Assembly: GCF_001591365.1 (NCBI RefSeq)
Contig: NZ_BCUT01000001.1
Span: 372,001 to 436,000 of the forward strand
Length of the DNA stretch: 64,000 nucleotides
From: Variovorax paradoxus NBRC 15149
GTDB taxonomy: Bacteria > Pseudomonadota > Gammaproteobacteria > Burkholderiales > Burkholderiaceae_C
Direction: 5' to 3'
Shown here: in pieces, positions 55,398 to 63,192 of the stretch
How positions within the stretch are numbered: the stretch's first letter is position 1
How the letters are laid out: every line of letters starts with the position of its first letter
Notes under the pieces: model-generated
The model's database searches: none
What the model was told of the DNA's origin: nothing
Seen by the model: the letters and a program-made list of their open reading frames with translations, nothing else
Position numbers and translations under genes: made by a program

Positions 55398-56192
55398 TCA
55401 AGTGGCCTGACGCTGGCCGCGGCGCATCACCATGGCACGGCGCTCGCCGAAGCCGCCCGCGTCGAACCGCGAAAGGCAGGCCCGCGCCAGCTCGCCTTCC
55501 AGCGCAAGACCTTCGTCCAGCGTACCGTGCAGCCCGCCGTCGATGGCGCGTTTCAGGTCGCGAACGGTTGCCGAGTCGCATTCCAGGATGTCTTGCGCAA
55601 TGCGGTGGCAGAACGGCATCAGCTCCTCGGGCGGGACCACGTCGAGCACAAGGCCCCACGCCTTGGCGGTGGCGGCATCCAGGTAGTTGCCGGTGAAGCT
55701 CAGGTAGCGCGCACGAACCGGCCCGATGAGTTCGCGCAGATACTGCGACAGGCCCCAGGCTGATACCAGCCCGACGCGGGCATGCGTGTCGGCAAACTGC
55801 GCCCGCGTGGAAGCCACAAGGATGTCGCAGTGAATGGCCAGTTCGAAGCCACCGGTGATCGCAAAGCCGTTGATCGCCGCAATCGTCGGCTTCGTCAACG
55901 CAGCGAAAGCCTGCATCATGGGCGCGGCTGGCCCCAGCTCGTCAGCACCGAGCTGGGCGACCTGCATTTCCTTCAGGTCCGCGCCAACCGAGAAGGACTT
56001 GTCACCCGCGCCGGTGAGGATGACGACGCCGACCTCGTCGTCGTCCTGCAAGGCGCGAAGTGCCGTCAGCAGGTTGGCGCGCAACTCGCGCGAGAGCGCG
56101 TTGTGCTGGCTCGGCCGATTGAGCGTGATGGTGGCGATGCCTTCAGCGACTTCGACGCGCAGGCTGTCGCCCTGCAGCGGATAGCGGGCCAT
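55398..56192 (-). CDS. Enoyl-CoA hydratase
   Basis: A 264-residue crotonase with a canonical start (VAEGIATITLNRPSQHNALS). Oxyanion-hole segments GDKSFSVGADLKEM (about 62-75) and NGFAITGGFELAIHCDILVA (about 103-122). The second catalytic segment is HARVGLVSAWGLSQYLRELI, where the usual Glu is not obvious. It follows the second acyl-CoA dehydrogenase gene after 57 bp and probably belongs to its transcript. Confidence 0.9.
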   Translation of the reverse strand: MARYPLQGDSLRVEVAEGIATITLNRPSQHNALSRELRANLLTALRALQDDDEVGVVILTGAGDKSFSVGADLKEMQVAQLGADELGPAAPMMQAFAALTKPTIAAINGFAITGGFELAIHCDILVASTRAQFADTHARVGLVSAWGLSQYLRELIGPVRARYLSFTGNYLDAATAKAWGLVLDVVPPEELMPFCHRIAQDILECDSATVRDLKRAIDGGLHGTLDEGLALEGELARACLSRFDAGGFGERRAMVMRRGQRQAT

Positions 56193-56249
56193 GGATCAAC
56201 TCCTTTGTGCTTGTCCTTCGTGAGCCGCAGTCGGGCAAGCCGACCGGGT

Positions 56250-57410
56250 TCACATGCGCTTGGCCACTTCCTCGAGCATGACCTCGGTGGCGCCGCCGCC
56301 GATGGTCAGGATGCGTGCGTCCCGCGCCATTCGCTCGATCGGCGTGCCTGTGATGTAACCCGTGCCGCCATGCAACTGCAGGCAGCCGTACAGTACCTCC
56401 TGCAGGCTCTCGCACACGAACGCCTTGACCATCGAGACCTCACGGACGACGTCCTTGCCCTCGTCGATCATCTGCGCGCAGGAATAGACCATGCTGCGAC
56501 AGGCAAAGGTCTTCGATGCCATCGAGGCCAGCTTGTTCCGCACCACCGGTTGTTCCCACAGCGACTTGCCGAAAGCCTGCCGCTGCCTGACGTAGTCGAG
56601 CGTCAGCTCGATACCCTTGACCATCTGGCCCACGCTCATCGCACCTGCCACCAGCCGCTCGTTCTGGAAGGTGCTCATGATGTAGTAGAAGCCCTTGCCC
56701 TCCTCTCCCAGCAGCGCGTCCTCGGGCAGCTTTAGGTCGTCGAGGAACAGCTCCGCCGTGTCGGACGCGCGCCAGCCATGCTTGTCGAACTTGCGCGTGA
56801 CCTTCAGGCCCGGATTGCCCTTCTCGACGATGAACAGCGAAATGCCGCGGCTGCCCTTGGCGGCCGGCTCGGTGCGCGCGGCGACGATATAGATGTCGCC
56901 GTACACGCCGTTTGTGATGTAAGTCTTGGAGCCGTTGATCGTCCATCCGTCAGCGGTGCGTACGGCTCGCGTCTTGATGCCCGCCACATCGCTCCCCGCA
57001 TGCGCCTCGGTCACGCAAACCGCGCCGATCTTCTCGCCCGCACAGGCGGCCGGCAGGTAGCGCTGCTTCTGCTCGTGCGTGCCGCGGTGCGCGATGTGGC
57101 CGATCGACATGTCGCTGTGAACGGTGAAGGCGCTTGCCACCCCGCCGAAGGTGCAACGGGAAAGCTCTTCGCCAAGGATCACCGAGCTCATCGCCCCCAG
57201 CCCACCGCCGCCGTACTCGACCGGGTGACGCATGCCCAGGAAGCCGAGCTCGCCGAAGTCGCGGAAAGCCTTGCGGGGAATCTCGCCGGCCTGCTCCCAG
57301 GCGTCAGCCTGCGGCACGATCACTTCTTCCACATAGCGGCGCACCTGGGCGCGCACCATGCGCATGTCTTCGTCGAGGAGATCGGGTTCGTTGAATTCGA
57401 AATCGTTCAT
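56250..57410 (-). CDS. Acyl-CoA dehydrogenase (FAD), second of two
   Basis: 386 residues. Motifs: YGGGGLGAMSSVILGEELSR, AVCVTEAHAGSDVAGIKTRA, WTINGSKTYITNGVYGDIYI, and FCRSMVYSCAQMID-like helices with YGCLQLHGGTGYITGTPIER near the C-terminus. At the medium-chain catalytic Glu position it reads ILTIGGGATEVMLEEVAKRM, the Gly variant shared with the isovaleryl/citronellyl-type group. It is the first gene of the minus-strand block, preceded by an AT-rich promoter with a CCGACGCGTCGG palindrome and divergent from the TetR gene. Confidence 0.93.
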   Translation of the reverse strand: MNDFEFNEPDLLDEDMRMVRAQVRRYVEEVIVPQADAWEQAGEIPRKAFRDFGELGFLGMRHPVEYGGGGLGAMSSVILGEELSRCTFGGVASAFTVHSDMSIGHIAHRGTHEQKQRYLPAACAGEKIGAVCVTEAHAGSDVAGIKTRAVRTADGWTINGSKTYITNGVYGDIYIVAARTEPAAKGSRGISLFIVEKGNPGLKVTRKFDKHGWRASDTAELFLDDLKLPEDALLGEEGKGFYYIMSTFQNERLVAGAMSVGQMVKGIELTLDYVRQRQAFGKSLWEQPVVRNKLASMASKTFACRSMVYSCAQMIDEGKDVVREVSMVKAFVCESLQEVLYGCLQLHGGTGYITGTPIERMARDARILTIGGGATEVMLEEVAKRM

Positions 57411-57436
57411 GGAGCATCCTGAGGTTCAATATTTTA

Positions 57437-57461
57437 TTATAGTCCGACGCGTCGGGTTATA
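57437..57461. promoter_or_regulatory. Palindrome in the divergent acyl-CoA dehydrogenase/tetR promoter
   Basis: TATAGTCCGACG and CGTCGGGTTATA form a 24-bp imperfect palindrome whose 12-bp centre CCGACGCGTCGG (57444-57455) is perfect. It lies in a strikingly AT-rich 150-bp divergent region, 27 bp from the dehydrogenase start. It is a good candidate operator of the adjacent TetR protein. Its half-sites are oriented oppositely to those of the TCGTCGCATCCGACGA sites. Confidence 0.6.
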
Positions 57462-57564
57462 TTTTATATTGCTGATCGGTGGCTCGTGCGAATGGCAGAA
57501 CCAGCAGTTACCATCTGTCGCCTTGCACCCGCCCGCACCTCGAAGACTTCCATGAGAAAAGCAC

Positions 57565-58158
57565 ATGCCACGCATTCGCGCCGATGATTACGATGCGAAG
57601 ACCCAGTCGATCCTGGACAGCGCTGCCAGCCTGTTCGCGAAGGTGGGATATCCGAACGCCAAGATGCAGGACATCGCCAAGGCCTGCGGTGCCACGAAGT
57701 CGATGCTCTACCACTACTTCCCGGCCAAGGACGACCTGCTCTTCGCCATGCTGGAAGAGCATCTGGAGAATCTGATTGCCAGCATCGAGGAGATCACGGC
57801 GCAGGCTGGAACTGCCCAGCAGCGATTCGCCGCCTTCGTGGAGGTCTATGTCCAGAAGTCAGCGCAGTCGCGCCGCCGCCACCTGAGCGCAATGAACGAC
57901 GTCAAGTTCCTGCCGAAAAACCTGCAGAACCCCCTGCTCGCGCTGGAAACCCGGGTCACGGAACTGGCGGCCAGCCTGCTTCGGGAGCTCAATCCCAAGC
58001 TTTCCGAAGACGCCTACAAGCCCTACACCATGCTGCTGCTTGGCATGCTCAACTGGACAGACACCTGGTACAAGCCTGCCGGCACCATGAAGCCGCAGGA
58101 ACTGTGCGACCGAATCTCCAGGCTGTTCCTGACCGGCTTTCTCGCCGAGAAGAGTTGA
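57565..58158 (+). CDS. TetR-family transcriptional regulator
   Basis: 197 residues. The N-terminal helix-turn-helix covers AKTQSILDSAASLFAKVGYP, then MQDIAKACGATKSMLYHYFP and AKDDLLFAMLEEHLE (about 8-65). The C-terminal ligand domain contains FVEVYVQKSAQSRRRHLSAM and ends in LFLTGFLAEKS, typical of the acyl-CoA- or phenylacetyl-CoA-responsive group with a TetR_C domain. It is divergent from the acyl-CoA dehydrogenase gene and convergent with the ligase gene. It probably represses the surrounding beta-oxidation genes until a CoA ester binds. Confidence 0.9.
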   Translation: MPRIRADDYDAKTQSILDSAASLFAKVGYPNAKMQDIAKACGATKSMLYHYFPAKDDLLFAMLEEHLENLIASIEEITAQAGTAQQRFAAFVEVYVQKSAQSRRRHLSAMNDVKFLPKNLQNPLLALETRVTELAASLLRELNPKLSEDAYKPYTMLLLGMLNWTDTWYKPAGTMKPQELCDRISRLFLTGFLAEKS

Positions 58159-58209
58159 CGGGCTGACCGTCCGAAGGGGCCGCCCACAGGTCGCGCCCCA
58201 TCAGCTCTT

Positions 58210-59766
58210 TCATGCGACTTGGCGCTCGCGACCGGTCCAATAGGCCTCGCGCAGCTTGTACTTGAGCAGCTTTCCAGCGCCCGAAACCGGGAGTTCCGCG
58301 CGGAACTCGATGCTGCGCGGGCACTTGTATCCAGCGATCAGTTGCTTGCAGTGCGCGACGACGGCCGCCGCATCGACCGTCGCGCCCGGCTGCAACACCA
58401 GCACGGCATGCACCCTCTCCCCCCAGTCCTTGTCGGGCACGCCCAGCACTGCGCACTGCGCCACGCCGGGCAACGACAGCACGGCGTTCTCCACCTCCGT
58501 AGAGTAGACATTCTCGCCGCCCGTGACGATCATGTCCTTGAGGCGGTCGACGATGTAGAGCAAGCCATCGCCATCGATGCGGCCGCCGTCACCGGTACGC
58601 ATCCAGCCGTTCTGCAGCGCCTGTGCAGTGGCCTCGGGCAGCCCCCAGTAACGCAGCATCACACCCGGACCGCGTAGCCAGACTTCCCCAACTTCGCCGC
58701 GCGCGCATTCCTCGCCATTCGGCGTGGCGATGCGGACCTCCATGCAGGCGGTCGGCAGCCCAGCCGCCAGGTGCCGACCCTGGGCGCGGCTTTCCTCGCC
58801 ATGGCACCAGGCCGGCAGCGCGACCGCGATGCCGGAGGTCTCGGTCATTCCGTAGAACTGCGTTAGGCTAAGGTGCGGCAGCCTCTCGATGGTCTGCTCC
58901 AGCAGCGTGCCGTCGATCGACGAGCCGCCGTAGTAGAGCCGTTCCAGGCTGTCAAGCGTACGGCCGACAAGTGCCGGATGGTCGATCAGGCGACGGATCA
59001 TGGTGGGCACCAGGGCGGCTTCCACCACGTGTTCGCGTTCCATCAACTCGATAAAGGCGGCCGGGTCGAAGGCCGGCAGTAGGATCTGCGTGTCCTGCGC
59101 GACCATGGCCTGCAGCATCATCGCCAAGCCAGCCACGTGGAACATCGGCAAGGCATGCAGGCATGCGACGCCGGGCGCGCGCTGCCCGATGGCAATCGAC
59201 GCCAGCGTGGTCGTGTAGAGCCCGGCATGCGAGAGCAGCACGCCCTTGGAGCGGCCGGTGGTGCCGCCCGTGTAGAACAGCACCGCAGCATCGTCGCCAT
59301 GGCGCCGCGCATCGGCCACGGGCGTGGCGCCAGCGATCAGCGCCTCATAAGACACGGTGCCGTTGAACGCCTGCGTGGCGCCTACGCCGATCACGGTCTC
59401 CAGCGTCGGCACGCGGGCCCGCAGAGGCTCCACCAGGGGCGCGAACTGTTCGTCAACGACCAACACGCGCGCGCCGCAGTCGACCAGCGAGAACGCCATC
59501 TCCTCGATGCTCCATCGGCAGTTGACGGGCGCCAGCACGGCACCGGCCCACCAGCTCGCGTAAAAGGCTTCCACAGCGAAATCGCTGTTGTAACCAAGAA
59601 AGGCGACCCGGTCGCCCGGCTGCAAACCAAGCGATTGCAGCGCGCCGGCGACTCGCTCGACGCGGTCGCCGAATTCGGCATAGCCGGTGCGACGCTGCGC
59701 GCACACCAGGGCGGTGCGGTCGGGGTGCTCACGGCGTGCCTTGTGCAGGGCTTGTGTCAGATGCAT
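58210..59766 (-). CDS. AMP-forming acyl-CoA ligase (FadD-like)
   Basis: 518 residues, ANL superfamily. P-loop VLFYTGGTTGRSKGVLLSHA (about 157-176), A5 motif TQFYGMTETSG, GWMRTGDGGRIDGDGLLYI, hinge DRLKDMIVTGGENVYS and C-terminal catalytic Lys SGAGKLLKYKLR. ATG 59766 is preceded by GAGAGACAT; the longer frame from 59871 would cross operator copy C. It supplies the CoA ester that enters the beta-oxidation block. Confidence 0.93.
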   Translation of the reverse strand: MHLTQALHKARREHPDRTALVCAQRRTGYAEFGDRVERVAGALQSLGLQPGDRVAFLGYNSDFAVEAFYASWWAGAVLAPVNCRWSIEEMAFSLVDCGARVLVVDEQFAPLVEPLRARVPTLETVIGVGATQAFNGTVSYEALIAGATPVADARRHGDDAAVLFYTGGTTGRSKGVLLSHAGLYTTTLASIAIGQRAPGVACLHALPMFHVAGLAMMLQAMVAQDTQILLPAFDPAAFIELMEREHVVEAALVPTMIRRLIDHPALVGRTLDSLERLYYGGSSIDGTLLEQTIERLPHLSLTQFYGMTETSGIAVALPAWCHGEESRAQGRHLAAGLPTACMEVRIATPNGEECARGEVGEVWLRGPGVMLRYWGLPEATAQALQNGWMRTGDGGRIDGDGLLYIVDRLKDMIVTGGENVYSTEVENAVLSLPGVAQCAVLGVPDKDWGERVHAVLVLQPGATVDAAAVVAHCKQLIAGYKCPRSIEFRAELPVSGAGKLLKYKLREAYWTGRERQVA

Positions 59767-59824
59767 GGGGATGTCTCTCGGTCTGTGCGAGAACAGAGTT
59801 TCTACGTCAAACCGGCTCGCCATA

Positions 59825-59840
59825 TCGTCGCATCCGACGA
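59825..59840. promoter_or_regulatory. Palindromic operator, copy C of the TCGTCGCATCCGACGA motif
   Basis: TCGTCGCATCCGACGA in the divergent gap between the acyl-CoA ligase (start 59766, minus) and the SnoaL-like gene (start 59916, plus), 58 and 75 bp from the two starts. It could control both genes. Confidence 0.72.
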
Positions 59841-59915
59841 CATTGCGGTGCACCGGGCTTGCAAGAATCAACGTGTCGAACCGACACCCCTCAACCCGAG
59901 ATTGGAGACGAGTCC

Positions 59916-60368
59916 ATGCAACCCCTTAAGATGATCCCCTACGGTCAGCCCGGCTTCCTGGCTGCCTATGGCGACGTGTGGAGCAGCGGCGATGCCGCGC
60001 TGCTCGGCAACTATTTCAGCGAAGACGGCTGCTACGTGGAATCGAGTTATCAGCACAGCTACAACGGGCGCCGGGAAATCATGCGCTTCTCGAAGTTCAT
60101 GCATGCATTCTCAAGCGGCGTGAAGATCGAATATGTGAGCGAATGCGGCACCGCTGACGGCTTCGCGCTCGAATGGGTCTGGACTGGACTGGCCGACGGC
60201 CCGATCCGCATCGACGGCGTGGTCTATCCGGCGGCCCACAAACGCTACGAAATCCCCGGTGCGGCAATCTGCCGAGCGAACGCGCAAGGCGAGATCACGT
60301 ACCACCGCGACTACTACGACCTGCTCACGCTGACGCGCCAACTCGGAATCGCGAAGGCGGCCAGCTGA
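59916..60368 (+). CDS. SnoaL/NTF2-like fold protein
   Basis: A 150-residue protein with the alpha+beta barrel pattern of SnoaL-like domains: FLAAYGDVWSSGDAALLGNYFSEDG at the N-terminus, YNGRREIMRFSKFMHAF, and WVWTGLADGPIRIDGV with a final ITYHRDYYDLLTLTRQLG. Such proteins act as isomerases, hydrolases or dehydratases on cyclic compounds, as in terpenoid and steroid pathways. ATG 59916 has GGAGACGAG 8-15 bases upstream. It shares a divergent promoter with the acyl-CoA ligase and the same operator, so it likely works in the same pathway. Confidence 0.8.
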   Translation: MQPLKMIPYGQPGFLAAYGDVWSSGDAALLGNYFSEDGCYVESSYQHSYNGRREIMRFSKFMHAFSSGVKIEYVSECGTADGFALEWVWTGLADGPIRIDGVVYPAAHKRYEIPGAAICRANAQGEITYHRDYYDLLTLTRQLGIAKAAS

Positions 60369-60380
60369 GTTGGCGACGCT

Positions 60381-63146
60381 TCAGACCAGTACGCCACGGC
60401 GGCGCGCGACCGCAATCGCTTCCATGCGGTTGCGCACGTCGAGCTTCACGTTGATGTTGCGCAGATGGGTGCGCACCGTGGTCTCGGCGACGAAAAGGCG
60501 TTCGGCCATCTGGTCGTTAGACAGGCCCTCGGCCACCAGCCCGAGCACCTGCACTTCCTTGCGGGTCAGCAACTCGCTGGCACCGGCCGCGCTCGCAGGC
60601 TGCCGCACCGGCGTATCGGAGGCAGGCTGCGCCCCGTCGGGCGCGGCATTTCGCAGCAACTGGTCGACAAAGGCGGTCACCGCCTCGCCGCCCTCCTCCA
60701 GCAGCACCGTCGATACGGCGCGCAGTTCGCGCAGCATTGCGAGCAGCAGGCGTCCTTCGTCCAGAAAAGCACGCACATAGCCTTCCGCCGCCGCGAAGCG
60801 CACCGCCTTGGCCAGCACCCGCATTGCCTTGTTGCGCTGTTCGTCGCGGTAGAGCGCCTGCGCCAGCAGCAGGCGCAGGGTCAGCGCACGGCGCTCGCGC
60901 TGGGCCCGCTCGGCCAAGTCGAGTTCGCTGCGCAGGCTGTGCAGCACCTCGTGTGGATGGCCGCTCTGCACCGACCAGCGCGCCACCGCAAGCTCGTGCG
61001 TCTCGACCTCGTTGGCGCGCAGGGACAGCTGCGACACGCGCGCCCACAAAAGTTTGTCGCCGCAGCGGTCGAGTTCGGCACGCGCGCGCGCCAGGCGGTC
61101 TTCCACGACCAGCAAGCGCACACGCTCGAGCCGCGCCGATGCCAGCACCCGCGGCAGGCTGTCGCGATGGCCGATGTGTTCGAGCTCGGTCAGCAGTTGC
61201 TGCGCCCGCTCGCCATCGCCGCGCCCGTAGGCGATGCGGGCCATCACGACGTGCGCAATGATCAGCTGGTCCGGGATGCCGACGCGCCGGATCAGCGGGA
61301 TGTACACGGCCAGCAGGCGCTCGGCCTGCGCGCACTGGTCGGCTTCGTACAACGCTTCGGCCAGCAACACGCCCGCCATCGCGTTGCCGTTGGTGGCGCG
61401 CGACGCATCGATCGTGCCAGCGCTCACCGCCAGCCGCAGCCTCGGGATCGCCTTGCGCAGTCGGCCCTGCGTGAGGTCCACCGCGCCTTCGACGGCATCG
61501 GAAAGCGTGAAATTGAAGCTGCTGCTGTGCTCGGGCCGGTGGCTGCGCACGGCGTCGGCGAAGCGCAGCGCCTCGTGATAGCGTCCGGCGATCATCGCCA
61601 GATTGGCCAACACAACCTGGAGGAAACCACGCACGAAAGCGACGCTCTGCGGCAGGCCGTCGAGCAGCGCAGTGGCCAGCGGCATCGCCTCGTCGGTACG
61701 GTCGGTCAGCACCATGAAGAGCGGACGCATGGCATCGCGGTGCGCGAGCACTTGGATTGACGGATCGGCGCGTGCTTCGAGCCGGTCGAGCAGCGTCGCG
61801 GCAGCGCGCGGTCCGCGCGCGAAGCACACAGCCCAGGCATGCACCACTTGCAGCATCGGATGCGCATCGAGCTGCCCGCGTTCGAGCAGCGGGTCGAGCC
61901 AGCGCGACAGCAGCCGCACGCGTCCCTGGTCGAGCAGGCCCTGCGCATGCGTCCCGAGCAGTTCCATCGCAAGCGGCAGGTCCTGCGCGGCCAACGCATG
62001 TTCGATGGCGGGCACCGGGCGCCCCTGGTCGAGGAACCAGTGCGAAGCCGCGCGGTGCAGCACCGCAATCTCCTGCGGATGCTGGCGCAACAGCTGGGTG
62101 CGAAGGAACTCCGCGAACATCGCGTGGTACCGGTAGCCACCGCCATCGACCTGCAGCGGGATGAGGAAAAGGTTGGCCTGCTCGAGCGCATGCAGCATGG
62201 CGGCACTGTCATCGCGCGCGCAGATTACGTTGCAAAGCGCCGCATTCAGGTCGCCCAGGATGCTGGTGCGCAGCAGGAAGCCGCGCACGTCCTCTGTCTG
62301 GCGCGACAGCACGTCTTCCACCAGGTAGTCCACCACGGCGGCGTTCGAGCCAGAGAAGCCGGCGATGAAGCGACCGGGATGCTCGCGATGCTCGAGCGAT
62401 ACCGACGCGAGCCACAGCGCCGCTGCCCAGCCATCGGTGCTGCGGTGCAGACGCACCACGTCTTCCTGCGCCAGCACCAGGCCGCGGCGTTGGCGCAGGA
62501 AGCCATCGGTTTCGGCCACCGAGAAACGCAGCTGCTTCGGCTGCACTTCCAGCAGCCGGCCGCGCGCGCGCAGGCGGCCGAGGCTGAGTTCGGGGACGCC
62601 GCGCGAGCCTACCGCCACCTGCACGCCGCGCGGCAGCTGGTCGATCAGTTCGTTGACGAGCCCGACAACCGCCGGGCTCTGCAGTACCTCGAAGTCGTCG
62701 AGGAACAGCACGAAAGGCGTCGGATGCGCGGCCACGCGGTCGATCAGCGCAAAGGCCATGCCGTCCGGCCCCGCGCCCGCTGTGGCGGAAGCGGCTTGGG
62801 CGAGCCCGGGCACCAGCGGATCGAGTGCCGAGGCCAGCACGGCGAGAAAGCGGCCCACGTCGTTGTCAGCGCGATCGAGCGTGAGCCATGCGGTGGGCAC
62901 GCCCGCCTCGTCGAAGCGGCGCCGCACCTGCAGCATGACCGTGGTCTTGCCGAAGCCGGCGGGTGCGCGCAGCAACACCAGCTTGGCCGCGCCCGCATTG
63001 AAGATGGCCTCGCAGATCTCGGTGCGGGCCACCTCGAAGGGTGTCGGCTGCGGTGCGTTGAGCTTGGATGCGAGCGGTGACGCCGACCGGGTCTCACGCC
63101 GCGACATCAGCGATTCAAGGACGGGAAGGGGCACGGGTTCGACCAT
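60381..63146 (-). CDS. MalT-type LuxR-family ATP-dependent activator
   Basis: A 921-residue STAND-class regulator. Walker A RAPAGFGKTTVM (about 60-71), Walker B-like FVLFLDDFEVL (about 147), an ARM-like and TPR-like superhelix in the middle (about 380-820; for example EALYEADQCAQAERLLAVYI), and a C-terminal LuxR helix-turn-helix (TRKEVQVLGLVAEGLSNDQM, AERLFVAETTVRTHLRNINV, about 855-910). Such activators oligomerise on binding an inducer and ATP. It stands between the SnoaL-like gene (convergent, 12-bp gap) and a thiolase gene, so it probably activates the right-hand degradation genes, perhaps together with genes beyond the window. Confidence 0.92.
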   Translation of the reverse strand: MVEPVPLPVLESLMSRRETRSASPLASKLNAPQPTPFEVARTEICEAIFNAGAAKLVLLRAPAGFGKTTVMLQVRRRFDEAGVPTAWLTLDRADNDVGRFLAVLASALDPLVPGLAQAASATAGAGPDGMAFALIDRVAAHPTPFVLFLDDFEVLQSPAVVGLVNELIDQLPRGVQVAVGSRGVPELSLGRLRARGRLLEVQPKQLRFSVAETDGFLRQRRGLVLAQEDVVRLHRSTDGWAAALWLASVSLEHREHPGRFIAGFSGSNAAVVDYLVEDVLSRQTEDVRGFLLRTSILGDLNAALCNVICARDDSAAMLHALEQANLFLIPLQVDGGGYRYHAMFAEFLRTQLLRQHPQEIAVLHRAASHWFLDQGRPVPAIEHALAAQDLPLAMELLGTHAQGLLDQGRVRLLSRWLDPLLERGQLDAHPMLQVVHAWAVCFARGPRAAATLLDRLEARADPSIQVLAHRDAMRPLFMVLTDRTDEAMPLATALLDGLPQSVAFVRGFLQVVLANLAMIAGRYHEALRFADAVRSHRPEHSSSFNFTLSDAVEGAVDLTQGRLRKAIPRLRLAVSAGTIDASRATNGNAMAGVLLAEALYEADQCAQAERLLAVYIPLIRRVGIPDQLIIAHVVMARIAYGRGDGERAQQLLTELEHIGHRDSLPRVLASARLERVRLLVVEDRLARARAELDRCGDKLLWARVSQLSLRANEVETHELAVARWSVQSGHPHEVLHSLRSELDLAERAQRERRALTLRLLLAQALYRDEQRNKAMRVLAKAVRFAAAEGYVRAFLDEGRLLLAMLRELRAVSTVLLEEGGEAVTAFVDQLLRNAAPDGAQPASDTPVRQPASAAGASELLTRKEVQVLGLVAEGLSNDQMAERLFVAETTVRTHLRNINVKLDVRNRMEAIAVARRRGVLV

Positions 63147-63192
63147 GGCACGAGCTTACCGGCGCCCTGCGCGAATTGGCACTGGGCCATCC

